Source: Candidatus Brocadia sapporoensis (lineage in GTDB: Bacteria; Planctomycetota; Brocadiia; Brocadiales; Brocadiaceae). Taken from it: a stretch of 38,619 nucleotides of DNA. How positions within the stretch are numbered: position 1 is the stretch's first letter; the number at the start of each line of letters is the position of its first letter. Below are positions 27,345 through 34,711 of this stretch, piece after piece. The stretch is taken from contig NZ_MJUW02000030.1 in NCBI RefSeq assembly GCF_001753675.2, positions 1 through 38,619 on the forward strand, given 5' to 3'. The translations under genes and the position numbers were made by a program. Under the pieces are notes generated by a model. It was not told the DNA's origin, searched no databases, and was given only the letters and a program-made list of their open reading frames with translations.

Positions 27345-28556
27345 TTGAAAATTGCGTACTTTGACTGCTTTTCCGGTATCAGCGGCGATATGACCCTCGG
27401 GGCGTTTGTAGACGCAGGACTCGATGCCAACCTCCTGAAGGACCAACTCGCCCAACTTCATCTCCACGGCTATAAACTATCAACAGAAAAAGTGAAACGT
27501 GCGGGAATAAGCGGTACAAAAGTCCACGTAGTAATCCCGTCGGGTCATGACCACACACATATGCCTCATGACAGCCATCACCACCACCATCATTCGCACT
27601 TAAAATTTTCTGATATCCAGTTCATGATAGAAAAAAGTCCACTCCATGATGAAATCAAAAACTACAGCATCAAAATCTTCAAGAGGCTCGCAACTGTTGA
27701 GGCGAAGGTGCACAACACGACGATAGAAAAAGTTCATTTTCATGAGGTTGGCGCGATTGACTCAATAGTTGATATCGTCGGCTCCGCAATCGCCATCAAA
27801 CACATGGGAATTGAGAAGATCTATTTTTCTCCCGTTCCCACGGGATGCGGATACACCATCTGCGAACACGGCACATTCCCGGTTCCAACCCCTGCAACTG
27901 CGGAACTTCTGAAGAACCATTTGCTGAAATCAGTCCCGGTAGAAAAAGAACTAACCACCCCCACCGGTGCTGCTATAATAACAACCCTGGGAGAAGGACT
28001 AAGGACAAATCCTGAGATGAAAATCCTTCAGATCGGCTACGGAGCAGGCACTCATGACAATCCCAATATCCCCAATTTACTACGCATATTCATCGGTGAA
28101 ACAACCCCCAGCACTGAATCCGACGAAGTTTGGATTGTCGAAACTAATATCGACAATATGCCGGGTGAGATGCTGGGCTACGCCATGGATAAATTGTTTC
28201 AGGCAGGGGCCGTGGATGTCTACTTCACATCAATTCAGATGAAGAAGGAACGACCTGGAACAATGATCAGCGCCATTGTTCCTGAACTAAACCTATTGCC
28301 GGTAGAATCGGTTTTCTTCAATCAAACGACTACATTCGGTATCAGAAAACACAAGGTAGCACGTAAAACACTCACACGTGAATTTAAAGAATTCGATAGC
28401 CCGTTGGGGAAAATACAAATGAAGATCGGAACATTGAACGGTGATATCAAAAGCATTTCTCCTGAATATGAAGACTGCAAGAAAATCGCTGAGGAAAAGG
28501 GCATCCCCCTCAAGCAAGTCTATAATACGATTTCGCAGGCTTTCGGGAAACTATAA
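27345..28556 (+). CDS. larC: Nickel insertion protein LarC (nickel-pincer cofactor synthesis)
   Basis: LarC inserts nickel into the pyridinium dithiocarboxylate mononucleotide that becomes the nickel-pincer nucleotide of lactate racemase and related LarA-type enzymes. The 403-residue product is full length. It starts KIAYFDCFSGISGDMTLGAF, the family signature, followed by VHFHEVGAIDSIVDIVG and SPVPTGCGYTICEHGTFPVP. The C-terminal half has ETNIDNMPGEMLGYAMDKLF and TTFGIRKH. A His-rich loop at 68-85, including six consecutive His, suits nickel binding. The start is TTG at 27345 with no clear Shine-Dalgarno. No larA, larB or larE is in the window, so the client enzyme lies elsewhere. Confidence 0.93.
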   Translation: MKIAYFDCFSGISGDMTLGAFVDAGLDANLLKDQLAQLHLHGYKLSTEKVKRAGISGTKVHVVIPSGHDHTHMPHDSHHHHHHSHLKFSDIQFMIEKSPLHDEIKNYSIKIFKRLATVEAKVHNTTIEKVHFHEVGAIDSIVDIVGSAIAIKHMGIEKIYFSPVPTGCGYTICEHGTFPVPTPATAELLKNHLLKSVPVEKELTTPTGAAIITTLGEGLRTNPEMKILQIGYGAGTHDNPNIPNLLRIFIGETTPSTESDEVWIVETNIDNMPGEMLGYAMDKLFQAGAVDVYFTSIQMKKERPGTMISAIVPELNLLPVESVFFNQTTTFGIRKHKVARKTLTREFKEFDSPLGKIQMKIGTLNGDIKSISPEYEDCKKIAEEKGIPLKQVYNTISQAFGKL

Positions 28557-29165
28557 TTTCTTTAAGCAATTCCCTCTGATTGGTCTATCCTGTTTATTTG
28601 TCAACTACTCAGCAAAACCAACAGAGAATACTATCTCAAACCAGTTAAGCGCCATAACTATTCAGCGTATTCTTATTTTCAATCACTATGAGTTGGCAAA
28701 ATCAGACAATTCACTACAAAATAACATCTGTAACGCCCGGTACAAATTTGCCCCTTATTTTTAACAAGGTGAGAGCTAACCGCGAATACAGCGGAAAATC
28801 CTAACTCTGTCCAGAGAACGGAAGCATCTTAATATCTTCTACTGAATCTTTGTCATCCTGATATTGTTTTCAGCCGAATTATTCATCAAGAGGGCATTCG
28901 TAAGGCTCACAAATCCAAGTACATCATCCTCCATGCGCCCTAATAATTCCTGAGCCAAACTACCCGCCTGGCGAGTGGTTTAGCTCAGGAATTAGCCTGG
29001 TAAACGTTTTTAAATACTTTCATTATATGCACAAATACATATAAATCATATCAATAAAAAACCGTATTTACCTGAGCCCATCTACAGCTAGTTAAATCTT
29101 TGGTTGAACTGCTCTTCTTACCAAATTTTACTGACTAAAGATTTGGGTATGACGATTTCAGATAC
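28557..29165. other. Gene-free region containing a long palindrome
   Basis: About 610 bp with no supportable coding frame. The main structure is the 49-bp inverted repeat at 28945-28993. No T-run terminator directly follows larC. The rest is unremarkable A/T-rich sequence. Confidence 0.6.
28945..28993. repeat. 49-bp near-perfect palindrome
   Basis: The left arm AATTCCTGAGCCAAACTAC (28945-28963) pairs with the right arm GTGGTTTAGCTCAGGAATT (28975-28993) with two mismatches. Inner CGCC and GGCG around a single T continue the stem. There is no flanking T-run or gene. It may be a solo REP/MITE hairpin or a recombination site. Confidence 0.6.
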
Positions 29166-30182
29166 TCAAATAGATAACCCTAATTTTGTAAGCACTTCAG
29201 TCAATCCTAATGTGCTTGCATCAATTCCAATACCCAGGGCAAAGGCCTCCAAGTAGTCCCTGTTCATGATACCAAAAGGGCGCTTACCATAAAATCGCCA
29301 GCCTTGTATCAATAGTCCGATAATCAGGGCAAGACAAAAACGGAGATTCAGAAATCGGTCTGCTAACGCCTGAGCCGCATGAATGGATGAAGGTAAGATT
29401 TCCAATTTAACTTTACCTTCACCGAGTATTTTTCCTACAGAGGATAGTGTACCAGGTATAAAATCTTCGGCAACGAAGGCATGAACCTCCATCTGTTTTG
29501 GCCGTTTGAATCGATGTGTCAGACGTGTGCCATGGCGGATTTGTTCTGCTGTAAATTTTGCATACGGCGTACCGTCACCGAAATCGATGATAATATTTAC
29601 TCCGATTCCCCATGATGGATCGAGATCGCTTAATTCCAGTACAACCTGACGATCTACATGCAATTCATCAGGCGGGGTAAGCGAAGTAACTTTTATTGGT
29701 CGGGGCACTGACATGAGACGGCGGGCTAAAGCTATAGCTTCTTTTTCCCCTGAGCGTTTAGCGGCAGACAGACGAACTTCTGGCAAAATACTCTGGGATG
29801 CTATAAGTGTCGTTATCATTTTGCCTCCGACTCTACTGAGCCGGACTTGCAAATCAGTCAAGTTATTAAGACACTCTTTCGCTGTCAATTGCTCCAACCC
29901 GAGGCGCACGCGATCCAATTCCTTCGCGACTCCGTCAATTCCAGGATTGGGTTCCAGAAGAGCCAGGCCTTGTTCAGAGACATATAATTCAATCCTCAGG
30001 CCAGATTCTAGCTTTTTGCAAAATTTACTTTCAACCTTTTTTTTGATTGTTTGAATATACGCACGGATTTGGAATATATCCACTGACAAACAAAGTTTGT
30101 CAGTGCCACCCTGTAATCCGCTTATATAATGAAATATTCTGATACAATCAAGTTCCGGGCTAGTTGCGCACATAATAGGCAT
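29166..30182 (-). pseudogene. Probable 5'-truncated gene for a PKD-like membrane protein
   Basis: The frame has 338 codons, but its first ~34 are not protein-like and include repeat copy A (30081-30120), read in frame as GLQGGTDKLCLSVD. After that comes a plausible protein: a helical part (LEQLTAKECLNNLTDLQVRLS), a PKD/Ig-like segment (LELSDLDPSWGIGVNIIIDFGDGTPYAKF), then a hydrophobic segment (FCLALIIGLLIQGWRFY) and a second apolar stretch near the C-terminus (LEAFALGIGIDAS). No Shine-Dalgarno precedes any candidate start near the repeat. I read it as the 3' part of a longer gene whose 5' end was lost or replaced by the repeat. It may still be translated from GTG 30083. I do not recognise a family. 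Confidence 0.5.
30081..30120 (-). repeat. Palindromic interspersed repeat, copy A
   Basis: The unit, read on the minus strand, is a head GGATTACAGGGTGG followed by a hairpin with perfect 11-bp arms (CACTGACAAAC / GTTTGTCAGTG, 30081-30105) and a 3-nt loop. Copies B (32323-32360) and C (32395-32434) share head and hairpin. It lies inside the 5' part of the truncated PKD-like gene. Confidence 0.75.
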
Positions 30183-30688
30183 GCCTATCTTGCAAAAAAC
30201 CCGTCTATCGAAAAATAGCTAAGAAACTTATTCGTGAACAGACAAATCCTCTTCTCGCATTTTTCTCGCTTTGCATGGATATTTATAAGATCCCGGAGAT
30301 GCCTCCATAATTGGTTACCATCACATAGTAAGAATGGCCATAGTTTTATAGAAAGAGTGTTGGCTGTCTTGTTCATTTCTCGTTTCTTTTTCTCAAATAC
30401 GGATGCCCTTTTGGTCACTTTACAGGCCGATACACTATTTTGGCGCACTCAATGATGTTGTTGATGCCGGTCATCTTCTAACAGCATTTCTATCACATTC
30501 ATCAGAGGGTCAGTCTGTTCTACGGTTATAAAGGGCTGATTTTCACTGCACGAAAATCATTTGCAGAATTTAGGTTAAACAGTAACTACTGTAGCACACT
30601 TTTTGTCAAATTAAATTTTACACAAAGATAATTTGGTCTCTTCACTATACAACAAGGCTTTGCCTTGCTGACCGGTTTTCGCTAAACG
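30183..30688. other. Gene-free region upstream of the truncated gene
   Basis: About 500 bp without a convincing coding frame. An 87-codon minus-strand frame (30185-30448) has no Shine-Dalgarno and no recognisable domain, and I do not call it. If the PKD-like gene was once longer, this is where its 5' end should lie, but no matching coding sequence remains. A hairpin at 30654-30668 follows yajQ. Confidence 0.5.
30654..30668 (-). terminator. Weak hairpin terminator candidate after yajQ
   Basis: Perfect 6-bp arms CAAGGC/GCCTTG with a 3-nt loop begin 20 nt past the yajQ stop. The sequence after it (TTGTAT) has no solid T-run, so termination would be weak. Confidence 0.35.
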
Positions 30689-31183
30689 TTATTTGTAATT
30701 AATAAATTGCATGGCAAAATCATAATTCTGATCCTTAATTGCCTTGATGACTGTTTGTAAATCATCAATCTTCTGCCCTGAGATCCGCACCTTGTCTTCC
30801 TGTATCTGAGCCTGCACTTTGAGTTTCAGACCCTTGACAAATTTTACTAGTTCTTTGGCTTTTTCCATCGGTATGCCAGATTGAAAGCTAAGAACCTGCC
30901 GGATAGTGCCACCCAACGCATTCTCTGATTTCCCAAAGTTAAGGGCCTTCTGAGGGATACCCCTCTTTTCAAGTTTCTCTTTTACAATCTCTGTCAGACT
31001 CCCCATCTTATAATCGTCATCTGCAATTAGCGTGATTGTGTTGTCACTATTTAACGTAAGAGATGACTTGCTCCCTTTAAAGTCATATCGTACCGCGAGT
31101 TGTTTTTTAGCCTGATCAACGGCGTTATTCACTTCGTGCATTTCTATCTTACAGACAATATCGAATGAATGTGTTTCTGCCAT
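30689..31183 (-). CDS. yajQ: YajQ-family nucleotide-binding protein
   Basis: A 164-residue YajQ/UPF0234 protein, full length. It starts MAETHSFDIVCKIEMHEVNNAVDQA and has AVRYDFKGSKSSL, GGTIRQVLSFQSGIPMEKAK and the C-terminal DDLQTVIKAIKDQNYDFAMQFINY, all family hallmarks. Members fold as tandem RRM-like domains and bind nucleotides. In Xanthomonas and Pseudomonas relatives cyclic di-GMP binding controls transcription. Whether that applies here is unknown, but cyclic di-GMP enzymes occur in this window. ATG 31183 has AAGGAGA nine nucleotides upstream. The frame is open to 31285, but that stretch is a hairpin-rich spacer. Confidence 0.95.
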   Translation of the reverse strand: MAETHSFDIVCKIEMHEVNNAVDQAKKQLAVRYDFKGSKSSLTLNSDNTITLIADDDYKMGSLTEIVKEKLEKRGIPQKALNFGKSENALGGTIRQVLSFQSGIPMEKAKELVKFVKGLKLKVQAQIQEDKVRISGQKIDDLQTVIKAIKDQNYDFAMQFINYK

Positions 31184-31213
31184 AGGCGGCGTCTCCTTAA
31201 AATATAAGTGAAC

Positions 31214-31258
31214 TGCAGGCTGGGCCTGCACTACTGTATGGGCAGGAGGACACCCTCC
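31214..31258. other. Two consecutive hairpins between the DUF1566 gene and yajQ
   Basis: TGCAGGC/GCCTGCA arms with a 3-nt loop (31214-31230) are followed by GGAGG/CCTCC arms with a 4-nt loop (31245-31258). Both lie between the DUF1566 stop (31295) and the yajQ start (31183). No T-run adjoins either hairpin. They may be a processing or attenuation signal, or a G/C-rich repeat. Confidence 0.45.
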
Positions 31259-31294
31259 GTCCCCCCAAATAAGCAAATCACACAACTTACCAAA

Positions 31295-31867
31295 TTAATA
31301 AGCATCATAGCCGTGTCCGCCTCGGACACACCATACGTAATAATCGTGGGCCTTATCGCGGTCGCCCACGTAACCATCGTCAAAATATACGTGCCACGCG
31401 GCGCTGGTAAGGCTAACGTTGGTAGTAGACGACCAATAGCTGTCCGACTGCACATTGGTAAAGGGATGGTCACTGGGCAAGGCAGGACTGTTCTGCGTTG
31501 GATCTACCAGACTTGACAACTCCTCAATCGTAGGTAACCGCCATCCTTTACGACCTCCCACACTCTTGGTATAGGCATAAGACACAGCATCAGCCCACGT
31601 TCTGGCTTCTGTATCCGGAGACTTCTCCCACACAAGCCCCGTCTCTTTATCCAGCACGCCTGCCCCGTCCAGTACGATTTGAAAACGCTTTGATGCCTTC
31701 TTTATCTTCTTGCTCCATGCGGGTTGAAGTTCCTTCGTTGCCCTTATGGTTTGCCCGGAAAGAGCGGAGGACTCCAGACCGCCCGCACTAGCAAACCCAC
31801 AATACGTTACAGAAACTATTAATACAGACAATAACCATAACAAATTCTTACTCTTCAGTTCCATCAT
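31295..31867 (-). CDS. Exported DUF1566 (Lcl C-terminal) domain protein
   Basis: A 190-residue protein with a signal peptide (LLWLLSVLIVSVTYCGFASA) and a mature DUF1566 domain. The domain shows VLDKETGLVWEKSP, TWADAVSYAYTKSVGGRKGWRLPTIEELSSLVD, SDSYWSSTTN and YYVWCVRGG, the characteristic order. The family is common in secreted or surface proteins and has a C-type-lectin-like (FGE/sulfatase-modifying-like) fold; a catalytic role is not established. A Cys near the signal end (TYCGFAS) could suggest a lipoprotein but does not fit a good lipobox. AAGGAGA lies close before the tandem ATGs (31867, 31864), which fixes the start. It is followed by the paired hairpins and yajQ. Confidence 0.8.
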   Translation of the reverse strand: MMELKSKNLLWLLSVLIVSVTYCGFASAGGLESSALSGQTIRATKELQPAWSKKIKKASKRFQIVLDGAGVLDKETGLVWEKSPDTEARTWADAVSYAYTKSVGGRKGWRLPTIEELSSLVDPTQNSPALPSDHPFTNVQSDSYWSSTTNVSLTSAAWHVYFDDGYVGDRDKAHDYYVWCVRGGHGYDAY

Positions 31868-32155
31868 TTCTCTCTCCTTCAAAAAATAAAAGATACATTA
31901 CGATGATTATTGATATACCTCTCCGGGATAAATACAGTAAATAAGTATGCGTACAAGTGTATTGCAAAGGCAATAGCCCGAAACTATCTCTTAAGTCTGG
32001 ATTGCTTCGCTTCTTTCGTAATAACAGCATTCTTTGCGCTCACCCTATGTAGCATCGGCCGTTCGAATGAACTCACAAAAAAGTCTTTTATGTTCTGTCT
32101 TCACCCAAACGACATGTTGCACCGTGCATGGTAAGGCTATCGAACCATCACAGCA

Positions 32156-32290
32156 AAGTCAAAGGGAGCGAAGGGGGGTATAAAAAAACTTGTAAAAAAG
32201 AAAGATTTTACACGGCAATACTATAATACCTTCCATTATTCCGCAACACCAACCACCAAAGGATGTCCTCCCTTTTTCCCCCTTAATCTC
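32156..32290. repeat. Purine-rich inverted pair
   Basis: CAAAGGGAGCGAAGGGGGGT near 32157 faces CTCCCTTTTTCCCCCTTAAT near 32268. The arms resemble the widespread intergenic purine-rich motif AAAGGGGGATTAAGGGGG, arranged as an inverted pair around ~90 bp. Likely a decayed MITE-like unit next to repeats B and C. Confidence 0.4.
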
Positions 32291-32322
32291 TCTGTAACCG
32301 GAGGGAGAATAAATTATGTCTT

Positions 32323-32360
32323 CGGTTACAGGATGGCATGGACAAACTTGTTTGTCCATG
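32323..32360 (+). repeat. Palindromic interspersed repeat, copy B
   Basis: Head CGGTTACAGGATGG followed by a hairpin with perfect 11-bp arms CATGGACAAAC / GTTTGTCCATG (32337-32360). It has the same order and spacing as copies A and C, with compensated changes in the arms, which argues for conservation of the hairpin. It faces copy C, 34 bp away. Confidence 0.75.
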
Positions 32361-32394
32361 TTGTTTGAACATATTGGGATTTTGGATTATATCG

Positions 32395-32434
32395 CATTGA
32401 CAAACAAAGTTTATCAGTGGCACCCTGTAACCCG
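32395..32434 (-). repeat. Palindromic interspersed repeat, copy C
   Basis: On the minus strand: head GGGTTACAGGGTGC followed by arms CACTGATAAAC / GTTTGTCAATG (32395-32419), two mismatches from a perfect hairpin. It converges with copy B, giving a head-out, hairpin-in pair. Confidence 0.7.
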
Positions 32435-32512
32435 TTACGGAGATGGCTAGGTGGGGTTTTGCCTCTTCCTTCTGGCGGATAGCAAATTTCATTTTTTACT
32501 AAAACTGCAAAC

Positions 32513-32541
32513 AAAAAAAAACACCTTTCCCGGATGTTTTT
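32513..32541 (-). terminator. Intrinsic terminator of the envelope gene run
   Basis: Read leftward, AAAACATCC pairs with GGTGTTTT across a GGGAAA loop (one bulged base). The T-run continues to about nine T. It lies about 47 nt past the metalloprotease stop (32588) and should end that transcript. Confidence 0.65.
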
Positions 32542-32587
32542 CAAGACTGGTTGAAATTCATACTATTTTAGCCATTTACTCCAGAGT

Positions 32588-33307
32588 TTAATACCCCATC
32601 TCCTTTATTCCGTCCTCGGTAAAGCCAACAAAATGTGCGACCTCGTGACGTACTACCTCTTTTATCTTTTGTTTGATTTCTGCATCAGAATGGCAGAGAT
32701 TTTCAATGTTTCTCTGGAAAATAGTAATCCTTTCCGGCATCGTTACGGATTGCCATACACTCTTTTTATTTAGCGGTACACCCTGAAAGAGTCCAAGTAA
32801 TACTTTGTTCTTCGTGAGTCCAAATTTTTTCACTATGAAATTGCTTGGCTGATCCTCAATAACGACGGACACGTTGGACAAACGATCCTTTAAGCTTTCT
32901 GGCAATTCATTCATTGCCTCAGCAACCAGTTGATCAAAAACAGGCACATGTCCCAAGACCAGGTGATCAGGAATGTATTTACTCGATATACGTTCCTTTG
33001 TGCGGTCGATTTTGTATTTCTCTATGAACAGTTTTGCTATGAAGAAAATTATTCCTCCGAGCATGACAAAGGTAACCCAGAAATTCCAACCGTGCACCAC
33101 CATGATCCCGCCAACTGCTCCAACAAGAGCAATAATTCCAAAATATCCCAATAAGGCAATCAACTCGTTCGCATCACCCGCAATCGTTTTATCAGTAACG
33201 AGGGGGATCAATTTCATACCGCAGCCAGAGCATCTCGTACCTTTATCCTGATAAAACGGATCGGGACGATATGTCTCGCCACAATGTAAACATCTTAGCA
33301 GTTCCAT
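32588..33307 (-). CDS. Membrane zinc-ribbon protein with C-terminal HExxH metallopeptidase domain
   Basis: A 239-residue protein. The N-terminus is a zinc ribbon with two CxxC pairs (Cys6/Cys9, Cys26/Cys29). Two membrane segments follow at about 48-92 (IALLGYFGIIALVGAVGGIM, FWVTFVMLGGIIFFIA). The cytoplasmic C-terminal half resembles the Zincin_1 (PF06262) small metallopeptidases: VVIEDQPSNFI, LLGLFQGVPL, PERITIFQRNIENLC and the active-site VRHEVAHFVGFTEDGI, with His221, Glu222 and His225. The fusion of ribbon, membrane hairpin and zincin is unusual for this short domain. ATG 33307 is preferred because the ribbon starts there; a GTAGG abuts the alternative ATG at 33319 too closely. It is the last gene after the DUF481 protein (about 28 nt). 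Confidence 0.75.
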   Translation of the reverse strand: MELLRCLHCGETYRPDPFYQDKGTRCSGCGMKLIPLVTDKTIAGDANELIALLGYFGIIALVGAVGGIMVVHGWNFWVTFVMLGGIIFFIAKLFIEKYKIDRTKERISSKYIPDHLVLGHVPVFDQLVAEAMNELPESLKDRLSNVSVVIEDQPSNFIVKKFGLTKNKVLLGLFQGVPLNKKSVWQSVTMPERITIFQRNIENLCHSDAEIKQKIKEVVRHEVAHFVGFTEDGIKEMGY

Positions 33308-33335
33308 ATCTGCGACCATACCTACAACGTACTAT

Positions 33336-34481
33336 TTAAAAGTTATACCCTACACTACCAATAAACGTCCTGTCTTCTTTCATTTTTCCCTCTGCTGGCA
33401 TGTTGTTATACTGATCGAGATATTCGAAGCTCACGGCAATGGACTTTGTCAGATTATGCCGCAATCCCAGGCCAGAATACACACGCCAATCGTTAGTATC
33501 TTCAGCACTTTCTACGAATTCCGATTTTGCATAAAATTTTGTATCGCGCCAGAATTGCCAATCCAAACGCTGACCAACCCTTACACCCAAAGAATCCTCG
33601 GTAATTCCGCCATGAAATCTTTCAAGCGTATAAGCCGGCCCCGCTTCCGCTTTGTATTTTAAGCGCTCACTATCAAGAAACCGGTATCCAACGCCCGGCG
33701 ATGAGATGGACCGATAATTTAGGCTTTCAATTTCATCGTGTTCAAGGTACTGGTTAAAGAATGAGTAAAATCTGGGCGTATGCTTGTACTCATATTTCCC
33801 CGTAGCTCTTTGCTCATTGACCGTCACCTCGTCAACATTTGTATCCCTGTTGGTAACGATTTCATATAAAGCAATCGCGTCAAAGTAAATATTATCACAC
33901 TCTCTTTCGTTGGCATACCCTCCTTTTAGATTAGCTGTTGTCGATTCCGTATTTCCATCTTTTGCGGTGAGTCCCGCATCAATATGCCCCTTCCACGTTT
34001 TTGGTGGCGCCGTAACTGTTTTTGTTTCTGCCGGAGCATTTTTTTCATCAATGGCGACTGACGGTTGCGCTGCGTCGTTTTTTGCTTCCGGCGTGCCTAC
34101 CTTTGCAGCAACGTTTGTCGTTTCCGTTCCCAGATCCTGCAAGGTTAAGGTATCTTTCTTAATCCAAACAACATCATTCATTGAGAAATTCTCTGACTTT
34201 GGTATTCTCAGAACAGATAGTTTCTCACCTTGACGGCTTATTATGCTGATCTCATTACCCCTGGAAATAAGAGTTACATCCTTCATTTGAAGACCACTCA
34301 CACTGCCGTCCCTCCTCCGCAGAGAGATCAATTCCCCGTCGACTTTTATTATCTCTCCCTCTAAAACCGTACCATCAACCATTTTTATCTCATCTGAATA
34401 TGCCATTCCGACAAGACGTACCCACATCACGGAAAATGCAACCACAGGTAATAAGCAAATATTTCTTTTTCTAACAAACAC
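33336..34481 (-). CDS. DUF481-family outer-membrane beta-barrel protein
   Basis: A 381-residue exported protein. After a signal peptide (CLLPVVAFSVMWVRLVGMAYS) comes a small domain (about 27-100: DEIKMVDGTVLEGEIIKVDGEL, then VSGLQMKDVTLISRG). An Ala/Thr/Lys-rich linker follows (about 105-160). The C-terminal ~220 residues look like alternating beta-strands of the DUF481/YdiY type: GHIDAGLTAKDGNTESTTAN, KYEYKHTPRFYSFFNQY and SPGVGYRFLDS. It ends in Phe (SVGYNF), typical of an outer-membrane barrel terminus. The start is GTG 34481, six nucleotides after a strong GAGGAG (34493-34488); longer in-frame starts would put the signal peptide internally. E. coli relatives are called salt-induced. It follows the MscS-type channel by 230 bp. 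Confidence 0.82.
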   Translation of the reverse strand: MFVRKRNICLLPVVAFSVMWVRLVGMAYSDEIKMVDGTVLEGEIIKVDGELISLRRRDGSVSGLQMKDVTLISRGNEISIISRQGEKLSVLRIPKSENFSMNDVVWIKKDTLTLQDLGTETTNVAAKVGTPEAKNDAAQPSVAIDEKNAPAETKTVTAPPKTWKGHIDAGLTAKDGNTESTTANLKGGYANERECDNIYFDAIALYEIVTNRDTNVDEVTVNEQRATGKYEYKHTPRFYSFFNQYLEHDEIESLNYRSISSPGVGYRFLDSERLKYKAEAGPAYTLERFHGGITEDSLGVRVGQRLDWQFWRDTKFYAKSEFVESAEDTNDWRVYSGLGLRHNLTKSIAVSFEYLDQYNNMPAEGKMKEDRTFIGSVGYNF

Positions 34482-34711
34482 CTTTAACTCCTCACTTTCC
34501 AACCTTAACAAGCTGAAAGGAATCCGCCCATTGCATTCTATACAACAGGGCTGCCTTTTCAACAAACGCCTCCTCTTTGCACTGAGTGTTACCCAAATCA
34601 AAGACATCTACTATCACCATGACGCAAAAAACGCGCAGTTTATATCACAACAACCTTGAGAATATTAATTGGATTACCACAGGGAGATAGGAAGAAATAG
34701 AATAAGAAACA

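Larger units (their letters stand above)
31868..32587. other. Gene-free repeat-rich region
   Basis: About 720 bp without a convincing gene. From right to left it holds the terminator of the metalloprotease unit (32513-32541), repeat copies C and B facing each other, CTGTAACCG/CGGTTACAG arms (32292 and 32323), and a purine-rich inverted pair (32156-32290). The stretch 31910-32134 has only short frames in A/T-rich DNA. Confidence 0.6.

Noticed and set aside
30185-30448. 87-codon minus-strand frame upstream of the truncated PKD-like gene
   Set aside because: Considered as a transposase remnant or the missing 5' part, but there is no motif, no ribosome site and a different frame.
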